Positions 27,607 through 36,336 of a stretch of DNA of 64,000 bases are shown piece after piece; the first letter of the stretch is position 1; each line of letters starts with the position of its first letter. The position numbers and the translations under genes were made by a program. The DNA comes from DATBQN01 sp963755825 (GTDB lineage Bacteria; Acidobacteriota; Thermoanaerobaculia; Multivoradales; UBA5704). Below the pieces are notes generated by a model. The model ran no database searches and was not told where the DNA came from. It saw only the letters and a program-made list of their open reading frames with translations. Location of the stretch: the NCBI GenBank assembly GCA_963755825.1, contig CAVWLA010000001.1, forward strand, positions 2,046,001 to 2,110,000. Reading direction: 5' to 3'.

Positions 27607-28490
27607 GCGTTGTCGAGATCGAAGACCTGAGCGTCGTGTACGGGCGGCGCCGCGCCCTGGATGGCGTGTCGCTCCGCGTCGAGCCGGGAGCCGTCTTCGC
27701 CCTGCTGGGGCGCAACGGCGCCGGCAAGTCGTCGCTGGTGCGCTGCGCCATCGGCGCACAGCGGCCGGCCGGCGGCGGTGTCCGCCTGCTCGGGCGCAAC
27801 GTCTGGCGCGAGAGGGCGAGCATCCTCGCCGACGTCGGTGTGGTCCCCGAAGAGCCGGATGCGCCGCCGGCGATGACCGCGCGCCAGCTCTTCGCCTTCT
27901 CCCGCCGCCTCTATCCGCGCTGGGACGGTGCCGGCGCGGCGGCGCGGCTCGACCGCTTCGGCGTGCCGGCGGACCTGCCGTTCGGGCGGCTGTCGAAGGG
28001 GCAGAAGGGGCAGGTGGCGATCACCCTGGCGTTCGCCCAGCGGCCCGCGCTCCTCATCCTCGACGACCCCACCCTCGGCCTCGATCCGCTGGCGCGGCGG
28101 GCGGTCTTCGCCGAGCTGATCGGCGAGCTCGCCGACCGCGGCACCACCGTCTTCCTCACCACCCACGACCTCGACGCCGTCGAGGGCATCGCCGATCACG
28201 TCGGCATCCTCGCCGCCGGCCGTCTGGTGCTGGCCGAAGAGCTGGAGAGCCTCAAGCGGCGCTTCCGCCGCCTCTCCTCCGCCGGCGGCGAGGAGCTCCG
28301 CGGCGCCGAGGTGGAACGCCTGGCACCTCTGGGCGTCGGCCGCCGCGCCTTCCAGACCGAGGCGGTCGTCTCGCGCTTCGACGAGGCGAACGCCGGCAAG
28401 CTCGCCGCCGAGGCCGTCGAGGTCTCGTCCCTCTCCCTCGAAGAGATCTTCCTCGCCGTCGCCGGCGAGCCGCAAGGAGCGAACCCATGA
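27603..28490 (+). CDS. ABC transporter ATP-binding protein
   Basis: The 295-residue protein has Walker A GRNGAGKSS (about 37-45), a signature LSKGQKGQ (degenerate relative to LSGGQ, typical of YtrB-type ATPases), Walker B LLILDDPTLGLD and switch TTHD. The C-terminal about 90 residues form an accessory domain. Its start overlaps gntR and its end overlaps the permease gene by 4 bp (ATGA at both joins), making a tight three-gene operon. It powers the fused permease encoded next; substrate unknown, with lipid or peptide export plausible. Confidence 0.92.
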   Translation: MSVVEIEDLSVVYGRRRALDGVSLRVEPGAVFALLGRNGAGKSSLVRCAIGAQRPAGGGVRLLGRNVWRERASILADVGVVPEEPDAPPAMTARQLFAFSRRLYPRWDGAGAAARLDRFGVPADLPFGRLSKGQKGQVAITLAFAQRPALLILDDPTLGLDPLARRAVFAELIGELADRGTTVFLTTHDLDAVEGIADHVGILAAGRLVLAEELESLKRRFRRLSSAGGEELRGAEVERLAPLGVGRRAFQTEAVVSRFDEANAGKLAAEAVEVSSLSLEEIFLAVAGEPQGANP

Positions 28491-30409
28491 AAGGCTTCCT
28501 GGCCGTCTTCGGGCGCGAGCTCGCCGAGCGCCGCCTCTTCCTGCTCACCGGGATCGTGGGGCTGGTCCCGCTCCTGCTTCCCCTGCTTCCCGCGGCGCCG
28601 ATGGGCGATGCCCAGGCCCTGCGGGTGTCGTCGGCCGCCGCCGCCGCTCTCGTCGCGAGCGTCGCCCTGGCGCTCCTCCTCGGCGGCACGGTCATCGGCA
28701 CCGACCTCTCGCAGAACCGCCTCGGCTTCTACTTCTCGCGGCCGCTCCCCGGCTGGGCGATCTGGCTCGGCAAGATCGCCGCCGCGTTCACACTGACGGC
28801 CGCGATCACCCTCCTGCTCCTCCTCCCCGCGCTCCTCGTCGACGGCCTGCGCCCGATGCGCGGCATCGGCGACATGCTGCCGCTGCTGAGCCTCGCCGAG
28901 CGGGGCAACCGGCATGGGTCGACGCTCGGTCTCGGCTCGTTCCTCATCGCCTGGGCTCTCGTCGTCCTCGCCCTCGTCCTCGTCGCCCACACCGTCGGCG
29001 TCATGGCGCGAGCGCGCTCGTGGCTCCTCGGGCTCGATATCGGCGCCTGCTGTCTCGCCATCGAGCTCGTCCGCCGGGCCGCCTGGCGCCTCTTCCGGCT
29101 CGGCGCCGGGGGCGCCTTCTCGCTGGTCACGATCGGCTTCCTGGCCGCCGGCCTCGCCGCGCTCGCCCTCGCCGGCGCGGTGCAGGTCGCCCGCGGCAGG
29201 ACCGACCTCGCGCGCGGCCATCGCCTGCTCTCGGCGACCCTCTGGGGGGTGCTGCTCGCCGCGGCGCTGACCGCCCAGGTCTACATGCGCTGGGTCGCCG
29301 CCGCGACGCCCGCCGAGCTCACCGCCCTCCACGTGATCGCGCCGGCCCCGGCGGGACGCTGGATGGCGGTCGGCGGTCCGGCGGCGCATCGGCTCGGCTT
29401 CGAGCCGGAGTTCCTCGTCGACACCGCCTCGCGGCGGTTCATCCCTCTCTCGCCGCTCCTCGCTCGCGAGCCGCGGTTCTCCGCCGACGGCCGCCGCGCC
29501 GTCTTCCTCGGCGAGGAAACGGGGATCGCCGGACATGGCGTCTACACCGTCGACCTCACGGCGCCGGAGCCGAAGCCGGTCCGCAGCCGCTTCGCCTTCG
29601 CCGCCCCGCCGAGCACCTTCGCCATCTCACCGGACGGTGAGCGGGTGGCCGGCTTCGTGGGAAGGCGACTGATCGCGGCCGACCTCTCGACCGGCCGGCT
29701 GCTCGCCACCGTGTCCCTCGAACCGTCTCTCTCGGCGACGGAAGACGGCCTGCTGTTCACCGACCCTTCGCACCTCCGGGCCTATCTGTGGGAGCACTCG
29801 CTCGAGAGCCCCGGGACGCGAATCCTCGAGGCCGATCTGGCGACTGGACGGTCGGCCGAGACCGGCGGCTTCCGCGGCTTCACCTCCGGCCGCCGCGACC
29901 TGAGCGCCGACCTCGGCCGCCTCATCGTGCAGAGCTTCCGCGGCATGGAGGCGAGCGATGCGCACGCTCCGCTGCAGGCGGTCGAGGCAGGGACCGGCCG
30001 GCACCTGCTGGACTTTCCATCCCGAGGTCGGAGCTCCGTCCTGGTGCGCTGCCTCGCCGCCGGCCGCTACGCCGAGCGGGTGCTGGTGCCCGGCGGCGGC
30101 CGCGCCGTGGCGCTCCTCGTCCTCGATGCCGGCGGCGGCGAGCTGCGACGCGTCGCCTTTCCCGCGCCGCGGTTCGTCGCCCTCGGCGGCCAGCCGGACG
30201 CCGACCGCCTGGTCTACGCGGTGAGCGCCGACGGCAAGGCCTGGACCTCCTATCTCCTCGATGTCCGGACCGGCGGCACGCGGCTCCTCGGCGACCGCCT
30301 CGCTCCGCTCTCGGCGCCGCCGGATCTCTTCCGGCGCGGCGAGCGGGAGCTGGTGCGGGTCGACATCGCGACCGGCGCCGTGCGCGTCCTCCTCAGAGCG
30401 GACGCTTGA
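28487..30409 (+). CDS. ABC-2 type permease fused to a C-terminal propeller-like domain
   Basis: The 640-residue product has an N-terminal membrane half (about residues 1-270) with at least six hydrophobic helices (for example LLTGIVGLVPLLLPLLPAA, GSFLIAWALVVLALVLVAHT) and a GTDLSQNRLGFYFSRPLPG loop typical of ABC-2 permeases. The C-terminal 370 residues are soluble and repetitive (FSADGRRAVFLGEE, ISPDGERVAGFVG, DADRLVYAVSADGKAW), matching WD40/TolB-like propeller blades. The fusion is unusual; the propeller likely faces the periplasm and could sense or bind the cargo. The last 17 bp overlap the 3' end of the convergent selenoprotein gene. Confidence 0.85.
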   Translation: MKGFLAVFGRELAERRLFLLTGIVGLVPLLLPLLPAAPMGDAQALRVSSAAAAALVASVALALLLGGTVIGTDLSQNRLGFYFSRPLPGWAIWLGKIAAAFTLTAAITLLLLLPALLVDGLRPMRGIGDMLPLLSLAERGNRHGSTLGLGSFLIAWALVVLALVLVAHTVGVMARARSWLLGLDIGACCLAIELVRRAAWRLFRLGAGGAFSLVTIGFLAAGLAALALAGAVQVARGRTDLARGHRLLSATLWGVLLAAALTAQVYMRWVAAATPAELTALHVIAPAPAGRWMAVGGPAAHRLGFEPEFLVDTASRRFIPLSPLLAREPRFSADGRRAVFLGEETGIAGHGVYTVDLTAPEPKPVRSRFAFAAPPSTFAISPDGERVAGFVGRRLIAADLSTGRLLATVSLEPSLSATEDGLLFTDPSHLRAYLWEHSLESPGTRILEADLATGRSAETGGFRGFTSGRRDLSADLGRLIVQSFRGMEASDAHAPLQAVEAGTGRHLLDFPSRGRSSVLVRCLAAGRYAERVLVPGGGRAVALLVLDAGGGELRRVAFPAPRFVALGGQPDADRLVYAVSADGKAWTSYLLDVRTGGTRLLGDRLAPLSAPPDLFRRGERELVRVDIATGAVRVLLRADA

Positions 30410-30995
30410 GCGGCACGCCGCTCGCCGCCGCCTCGAGCAGACGGGGGTCCGGCACCAGGCCGAAGCCGTCCGCCATGCGCGGGAAGTAGTTGAAGATGCT
30501 GATGAGGTGCCCGAGCTCGAGCAGGCCCTGGTCGTCGAGCCCGAGGTCGCGCAGCGGCTGCCAGTCGTCGGCGGTCATCTCGCGCGGCGCCAGCGTCAGC
30601 TTCTCAGCGACGGTGCAGAGCGCGCGTTGGCGGGGCGACAGATGCTCCAGCGCGCGCCAGCGGTGCTGCTTGATCGCCTCGACCAGCGCGGCGTCGTTCT
30701 CCTCGACACGCAGAAACTCTGCGTGAGACTGCGTTCAGTATTCGCAGCTCTGCGCCGCCGAGGCCACCGCGGCGACCATCTCGCGCTCGGCGCGGGTGAG
30801 CGCGCCGGGAGCGAACATGATCTCGTAGAAGGTCGCCTGCATCGCCTTGCCGATGCGCGGATGGGCGGCGAGCAGCTTCGACATGCCGCCGACGAAGCCA
30901 AAATCGTACGGGCTCGGCTTGGCGCCGGGCGGCGTCCGCTCCCGTATCTCGGCGTCGGACGGCAGTGCGATGAAGGGTCCGGGCTCTTCGGGCAT
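30393..30995 (-). CDS. AhpD-like peroxidase-related selenoprotein (in-frame UGA read as Sec87)
   Basis: Reading through the TGA at 30735-30737 gives one 200-residue protein with no other stop. The active site becomes C84-E-Y-U87-T-Q-S-H91, the C-x2-C-x3-H motif of AhpD-like alkylhydroperoxidases with the second Cys replaced by selenocysteine. Sequence on both sides of the UGA fits the peroxidase-related AhpD family (FYEIMFAPGALTRAEREMVA before; LSPRQRALCTVAEKLTLAP and ISIFNYFPRMADG after). A SECIS-like hairpin follows the UGA. ATG 30995 is preceded by GAGGAGAGGAG. Without Sec insertion the product would stop at 86 residues. The likely role is reduction of peroxides or protection from oxidative stress. 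The gene overlaps the convergent ABC permease by 17 bp. Confidence 0.87.
30707..30737 (-). promoter_or_regulatory. Bacterial SECIS-like hairpin of the AhpD-like selenoprotein
   Basis: In the mRNA, the UGA (30737-30735) is followed by 9 nt, then a perfect 8-bp stem CACGCAGA (30725-30718) and UCUGCGUG (30714-30707) with loop GUU. The loop begins with G, 18 nt after the UGA, within the range known for bacterial SECIS elements recognised by SelB. The stem is also coding sequence (residues 91-97). Confidence 0.8.
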
Positions 30996-31083
30996 GCGAT
31001 CTCCTCTCCTCGTTCCTGGGTCGTGCTGCAGGGGCTCTATTCTGCACCGGGTCGGGCCGGCGGGGACGGCCGAGGATCGCCCT

Positions 31084-33330
31084 TCAGCCGACGACCCGCC
31101 AGATCTCCGTCGCGCCGTCGTCGTAGAGCAGCTTGAAGTCGCCCGGATCGCTCTCCAGCCAGCCGCGCTCGGGTCCCTCCTCGTCGGAGCGCACGGCGAC
31201 CACCAGCGTTACCCCCAGCTGATCGAGGATCCGCCGCCAACGCCGCCGGTTGCCGTCGTCGAAGGGGAACTCCACCCTGCCCCCCCAGCGGTAGTACTGC
31301 GCCGCGAGGTCCCAGGTGCGGGGCACGATCTCGACCTCGTTCTGCAGGCGGGAGCCGAAGAAGAGGTAGGGCTGGTTGGAGCCGACGTAGGCGACGCGGG
31401 CGCCGGCGGGGCCGGCGGAGCGCTCGAGCGCCGCGGCGGCCGGCTCGGCGGTGAGCTTCCCCGCCTGATAGGTGGCGACGGCGGCGCCGAGCGGCCAGGC
31501 GACGAGGAGCGCCAGGGCGATGGCGAGCGCCGCCGCCGTCCAGCGCGCGCCGGCGCTCCGCGACAGTCGAACGGGGGACCAGGCGAAGGAGGGCCGCCGC
31601 CAGTGACGAGCTGACCCGATCGCCGGGCCAAGCGCCACGGCGGCGAGGAGGAGCGCGAGCTCCCGCTCGTGGCGCAGGCCCATGCGCCGGCAGGCGAAAT
31701 CGAAGATGGCGACGAGGCAGAGGGCGCGGAGCGCGGCGATCCAGGCGCTCTCCTCGCTCTCCAGGAGCCAGGCGAGGTCGAGGGCGCCGAGCGCCAGGGC
31801 CGCCAGGATGTAGCGCGCCTCGCGGTGGTCGTGCATGAGGAAGACGAACTGCAGATAGAAGACCGCCGGCAGCGCGGCGACCGCGACGAGGACCAGAGGA
31901 CGCCGGCGGAGCAGCAGGTAGGGCGCCGCCAGCACTGAGCCGGCCAGCACGGTGTACGGAAAGAGCGGCCCGAAGACGTCGGCGCGGCGGAGCAGGAAGC
32001 CGATCGGCTCGATCGGATAGACCGAGAGGTGGCGCCGCCAGGCGAGCGTCGCCTCCTTCCACCCGGGCAGCAGGGCATGGCCGAAGAGGCCGACCGGGGC
32101 CGGGAAGACGGGGTTGCCGGCGGTCCAGGCGTTGCGCAGGTAGGCGTAGCCGCCGGTCACCAGCGCCGCGGCGGCGAGGATGGCGAGCTGGGAGCCGAGA
32201 TCGCGGAAACCGGCGGAGGAGGCCGAGGAATCGGATGAAACGGAGGCCGCGGCGCCGGCCCGCCGCCTGACGCGGACGGCCCGCGCGGCGAGGCCCAGAC
32301 CCAGCACGGCGGCGACCGTGGCGGCGAAATAGAGGCCGATGTACTTGCTCCCCGCGACGAGGCCGAGACCGAGCCCGGTGTAGAGCGCGGCGCCGCGGCT
32401 CGGCCGCGCCAGCAGGAGGAGGGCGCCGTCGAGCGCCGCGAGGGTGAAGAAGGCCGCCTCGTGATCGTTGCCGGCGGACCAGGCGAGGACCGGAAAGGCG
32501 CGCTCGAAGGTCAGGTAGACGAGCACCGCGAGCGCCGCCTGACGCCAGCCGAGGCCGAGCCGGCGCGCCAGGGAGGCGACGGCGGCGAGCGAGAGGAGGG
32601 CGAAGAGCACCTGCGTCCGCCGCGCCGCCACGTCGCTGTCGCGCAGCGGCGCCAGCAGCGTCCAGGCGCCGAGCTCGGGGACGATCGGGTAGAAGCTCGT
32701 GCTGCGGTCGCCGACCGAGAACTTGAGCATGCGGAGATCGGCGAAGCGCTGCCACACCGCCACCGCCGGCAGGTGGTAGGAGAGGTCGTCGGGACCGTAG
32801 AGGCCGTGCGGCTGGTCGACCGCCCGCGCCACCTCGACGGCGAGCGCGCCGCAGAGCGCGATGGCGGCGGCGAGGAGGAGGCCGCGCTCGAGCCGCACGC
32901 GGAGAGAGAGCTGGCGAGGCGTCGATCGCGCCGGCGGCGGAGCCTCGGGCGGATCGCCGGTCTCCTCTCCGGGGTCGGCCGCGATCGGAACGCCGAGGGA
33001 GACGGCGAAGCAGAGCGCCACGAGGAGCAGGAAGAGCCCCGGCCGCAGGGCGCCGAGGTGGCCGAGCGCCGTGGCGAGCAGGGTGGCGAGCGCGATCGCG
33101 AGCTCAGCGGCGAAGAGGGCGCGGGTGAGGAGGTCCTCCGCCGGCAGCAGCCGCCGCGCCAGGCGAGCGCCGGTCCAGCCGAGCGCCGCGACCATGGCGA
33201 CGAGCACCAGCACCTGGGCGGCGCGCGGGCGCGGATCGAGCGCCGCGCCGGCGAGGAGAGCCGCGGCGACCGCGCCGGCGAGGAGCGCCGGCGGCCCGCT
33301 CACCCGGCGCCCGGCGCGCGGCGGCGCCAT
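31084..33330 (-). CDS. Polytopic membrane protein, GT39-like glycosyltransferase
   Basis: The product has 748 residues from ATG 33330, with about 13-15 predicted membrane helices. The periplasmic loop AVDQPHGLYGPDDLSYHLPA carries acidic residues and a histidine typical of dolichyl/undecaprenyl-phosphate-sugar transferases, and WSAGNDHEAAFFTLA fits the second conserved acidic site. The last about 110 residues are soluble (GARVAYVGSNQPYLFFGSRL). Sugar donor and acceptor are unknown. It sits 62 bp downstream of the epimerase-like gene on the same strand and 88 bp upstream of the selenoprotein gene, so cotranscription is possible. Confidence 0.75.
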   Translation of the reverse strand: MAPPRAGRRVSGPPALLAGAVAAALLAGAALDPRPRAAQVLVLVAMVAALGWTGARLARRLLPAEDLLTRALFAAELAIALATLLATALGHLGALRPGLFLLLVALCFAVSLGVPIAADPGEETGDPPEAPPPARSTPRQLSLRVRLERGLLLAAAIALCGALAVEVARAVDQPHGLYGPDDLSYHLPAVAVWQRFADLRMLKFSVGDRSTSFYPIVPELGAWTLLAPLRDSDVAARRTQVLFALLSLAAVASLARRLGLGWRQAALAVLVYLTFERAFPVLAWSAGNDHEAAFFTLAALDGALLLLARPSRGAALYTGLGLGLVAGSKYIGLYFAATVAAVLGLGLAARAVRVRRRAGAAASVSSDSSASSAGFRDLGSQLAILAAAALVTGGYAYLRNAWTAGNPVFPAPVGLFGHALLPGWKEATLAWRRHLSVYPIEPIGFLLRRADVFGPLFPYTVLAGSVLAAPYLLLRRRPLVLVAVAALPAVFYLQFVFLMHDHREARYILAALALGALDLAWLLESEESAWIAALRALCLVAIFDFACRRMGLRHERELALLLAAVALGPAIGSARHWRRPSFAWSPVRLSRSAGARWTAAALAIALALLVAWPLGAAVATYQAGKLTAEPAAAALERSAGPAGARVAYVGSNQPYLFFGSRLQNEVEIVPRTWDLAAQYYRWGGRVEFPFDDGNRRRWRRILDQLGVTLVVAVRSDEEGPERGWLESDPGDFKLLYDDGATEIWRVVG

Positions 33331-33392
33331 TCGGCTCTCACTGCTCGCGCTGCTCTCCCGCCGAGCCGGGTCGCGGTCGAGCCGGCGGCCGT

Positions 33393-34577
33393 TCAGCGGG
33401 CTCGCCGCGCGATCGCTTCGCCGAGGCGGTCGATGTCGGCGGTGTCGTTGTAGATCTGCGCCGAGATGCGGACGTGGAGCCGGCCGCGCCAGGCGTGGAC
33501 CTGCACCTCGATCGCGTCCTCGAAGAGGAGCGCGTCGCGGAGGCCGGCGGCATCGTCCCGCGTCGAGCCCAGCGCCGCGGGCACGGGCACCGTCGCCATG
33601 GTGCCGATCATCGACTCGGGGGTCGCGAAGCTCACGCCCCAGCGCTCCGCCAGTCGGTGGGCGCCGCTCCAGGCGAGGTCGTGGTTGTAGGCGTTGATGG
33701 CCTCGGTGCCCAGCTCGCGCTGGAAAGCGAGGGCCATCGGCGCCACCAGCGAGGGGGTCGGGTCGCGCGTGCCGAGGAGGTCGAACTCCGCCGCGATCCC
33801 CTGGTCGAGACCCCACGAGATCACCGTCGGATGGAGGTCCGCCTGCCGGTCGGGCGCCGCCCAGAGGATGCCGCTGCTGCGCGGCGTCCAGGCCCATTTG
33901 TGGAGGTTTCCGGCGTACCAGTCGACGCCGAGGGCCGGGATGTCGAGCGCGATGGCGCCGGGCGCGTGGGCGCCGTCCGCCAGCACCGGGATCCCCTTGG
34001 CGTGGCAGCGGGCGGCGATCTCGGCGAGCGGCAGGACGAGGGCGCTCTCGGCGGTGATGTGATCGACGACCACCAGCCGGGTGCGCTCGCCGATCGCCGC
34101 CGCGAAGGCGTCGGCGATCTCGCTTGGGCCTCGGACGGGGTGCGGCATCTCGACCGTCCGCACCTCGGCGCCGGCGCGCCGGGCGGCGTAGCGCGCCGCG
34201 TTGACGACGCCGCCGTAGGCGAGATCGCTGACCAGGACCTCGTCGCCGGCGGCGAAGGTCAGCGAGCGGAAGACGGCGTTGGCGCCGGTCGTCGTGTTCT
34301 CGATGAAGACCAGATCGTCACCGCGGGCGCCGAAGAACTCCGCCACCGCGGCCGCGGCGACCCGCATCCGCGGCGGCTCGCCCTGCGGCCTCCCCACCCG
34401 CACGCTGGTCAACTCGCGCAGCATGAAGCGCGACGGCTGGCGCTCGATCTCGTCGCGCAGCGCCTGCTGCGCCGCGAGCACCCGCCGCGGCGTGGCGCCG
34501 ACGGTGCCATGGTTCAGATAGGTGACGGCGGGATCGAGCAGCCAGTGCTCGAGCATGGCGCGTCCGAAGGTGGTCAT
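33393..34577 (-). CDS. Class V aminotransferase fold enzyme, isopenicillin-N-epimerase-like
   Basis: This 394-residue PLP enzyme shows the N-terminal YLNHGTVGATPRRV, the phosphate-binding ENTTTGANAVFRSL, the Asp-His pair in LADGAHAPGA and the PLP lysine in GNLHKWAWTP. These features match the isopenicillin N epimerase/cysteine-desulfurase-like branch of class V. It could epimerise or desulfurate an amino acid or peptide; the true substrate is unknown. It lies 33 bp downstream of the PGM1-type peptide ligase gene, suggesting a shared pathway that makes or edits a small peptide. Confidence 0.85.
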   Translation of the reverse strand: MTTFGRAMLEHWLLDPAVTYLNHGTVGATPRRVLAAQQALRDEIERQPSRFMLRELTSVRVGRPQGEPPRMRVAAAAVAEFFGARGDDLVFIENTTTGANAVFRSLTFAAGDEVLVSDLAYGGVVNAARYAARRAGAEVRTVEMPHPVRGPSEIADAFAAAIGERTRLVVVDHITAESALVLPLAEIAARCHAKGIPVLADGAHAPGAIALDIPALGVDWYAGNLHKWAWTPRSSGILWAAPDRQADLHPTVISWGLDQGIAAEFDLLGTRDPTPSLVAPMALAFQRELGTEAINAYNHDLAWSGAHRLAERWGVSFATPESMIGTMATVPVPAALGSTRDDAAGLRDALLFEDAIEVQVHAWRGRLHVRISAQIYNDTADIDRLGEAIARRAR

Positions 34578-34610
34578 CGGGTCAGGTCTCCAGAAGCTTC
34601 GCGGGGCGCG

Positions 34611-36140
34611 TCACGCGGTCTCGCGGTCGAGCACTTCGATAGCCCGCGCGTAGAGGCGCTCGACGTCCTCGCGGCTGTTGTCGATGGCGGTCATGCCGAG
34701 CTTGCCGAACTCGGAGAGGGCGCCGATCAGGTGGAAGAGGACGCCCGACTCGCTGGCGTGGCTGTAGTGGAGCTTGTGCATGGTGAGGATGTCGATGAGA
34801 TCCTCGGGCAGCAGGCCGCGGTACGCTTCGGCGCAGAGGTTGTCGGTGGCGCGGTAGAACTTGGGCTGGCCGGAGAACGAGAGGAAGAGGCCGGACTGCG
34901 GGTCGAGGTTGCCGCCGGTGAGGAACTGCAGGGCGAGGAAGGGGTGGGTGGTGCCGCCCATGCGCAGGTTGATCTCGAGCGCCGCGACCTTCCACTCGGC
35001 GCTCTCCCCCTCGTGCCAGACGAGGAAGTCGACGGCGAAGCGGCTGACGACGCCGCGGCGCGCCAGCACCTCGCCGATGCGCACCCCCTGATCGCGGATC
35101 ACCTGCCGGTACTCCTCGTGCGCCGGGAAGCTGCAGCCGAGGAAGACCTGGCCGGTCGCGCCGCCGAGGATCTGGTCGTGGGTCGAGATGACCAGGACGT
35201 CGCCGTGCGGCGCGCTCCGCATCTGCACCGAGGGCGAGCGCTTGTCGCGCCCCTCGATGAACTCCTCGACGATGCCGCCCATGCGGGTGAACTTGGCGAA
35301 GTAGCTCTCCGCGGTCTCGCTCGGCACGGTGAGCTCGACGCGGCGCATCGCATCGCGGATGGCCGGGCCGCTGGGCCTGGGGTCATCCACCGGATAGGTG
35401 AAGAGGGCGTTGCCTTCGCCCGAGAAGCTCTCCTCGAGCTTGATGACGGCGCGGCGGAGCCCCGGCCGCCGCGCCTTGAGGGCGGAGAGCGCCGCCTCGA
35501 CGTCCGCCTCGTCGCGCAGCTCCTCGGCGCCGTCGGGGAGGGCCACGCCAGCCTCGCGGAACACCTGCCGGCTTCCCGACTTGGTGCCGAGCTGGCCGAG
35601 GGCGGGATCGAGGCCGTTGAGCGGGATGCCGAGGACGACCGCCAGGCGCCGCTCGAGCGGCGTGGCGTTGAAGACGGTCAGGTAGGCGCGCGACGGATCG
35701 GCCATCCCCTCGCGGATGCGCTGGATGAGGCGCGGCCGCTCGAGGATCTTCTCGGTCAGCGACCGCGGCGAGGCGTCGTAGGCGCAGAGGAGCGTCAGGC
35801 GCGCCCGCGCGTGGCTCGCCGGGATGCCGGCGAGGAACTGGAAGTAGTACTCGAGAATGATCGGATGCACCGGCTGCGAGGTCACGTAGACCATGCGCGC
35901 GCGCGGGTTGCGCAGCCGGATGAGGAGGAAGAGCAGGCGCTCTTCGTAAAAGCTGGCGCCGGCGAGCTTCTGCAGCTCGCTCTGGTCGAGGGTGAGCGAG
36001 GGGACGACGACCGAGGTGTGCGCCGCGTCGTTCTGGTGGAGGATGAGCGAGTCCCAGACCTCGAGCAGGCGCGGCTTCAGCCGCTCGAACTCGGCGAGCT
36101 CCTGCTCGAGGGGCAGATCGATGGGCCGCTGCTGGCTCAT
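34611..36140 (-). CDS. PGM1-type ATP-grasp peptide ligase
   Basis: The 509-residue protein resembles the pheganomycin peptide ligase PGM1. The N-terminal half (about 1-180) includes VYVTSQPVHPIILEYYF and LCAYDASPRSLTEKIL. The ATP-grasp core (about 185-400) has AVIKLEESFSGEGNALF, EEFIEGRD and the metal site VAALEINLRMGGTTHP. The C-terminal segment (about 420-509) matches the PGM1 C-terminal domain (LHYSHASESGVLFHLIGALS). It probably joins amino acids or peptides with ATP use. It is the first gene of a minus-strand group with the epimerase-like enzyme and a membrane transferase. It is divergent from the 36337 gene. Confidence 0.87.
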   Translation of the reverse strand: MSQQRPIDLPLEQELAEFERLKPRLLEVWDSLILHQNDAAHTSVVVPSLTLDQSELQKLAGASFYEERLLFLLIRLRNPRARMVYVTSQPVHPIILEYYFQFLAGIPASHARARLTLLCAYDASPRSLTEKILERPRLIQRIREGMADPSRAYLTVFNATPLERRLAVVLGIPLNGLDPALGQLGTKSGSRQVFREAGVALPDGAEELRDEADVEAALSALKARRPGLRRAVIKLEESFSGEGNALFTYPVDDPRPSGPAIRDAMRRVELTVPSETAESYFAKFTRMGGIVEEFIEGRDKRSPSVQMRSAPHGDVLVISTHDQILGGATGQVFLGCSFPAHEEYRQVIRDQGVRIGEVLARRGVVSRFAVDFLVWHEGESAEWKVAALEINLRMGGTTHPFLALQFLTGGNLDPQSGLFLSFSGQPKFYRATDNLCAEAYRGLLPEDLIDILTMHKLHYSHASESGVLFHLIGALSEFGKLGMTAIDNSREDVERLYARAIEVLDRETA

Positions 36141-36336
36141 GCGCGCCCGCTCCCCGCCTTCCCGCGGAGCCGCCCGGCGGTGGCGAGCTCGGCTGGGGCG
36201 GCGGTCGGCATGCGGGAGGTTCGCGCGGTCGCGTGGAGTCTACCGCCGCCCCGGCGAGAGATCCACGGCCCGCAGCGGTTGGTCTACAGTAAGCGTGGAT
36301 CTTCGCCAGCAGCTCTCCAGCAGGAGGTGGGCCGGC

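Noticed and set aside
30735..30737. Simple nonsense mutation making the AhpD-like gene a pseudogene
   Set aside because: The UGA sits exactly at the redox Cys position, the rest of the frame is intact, a SECIS-like hairpin follows, and a second Sec gene is present in the window.
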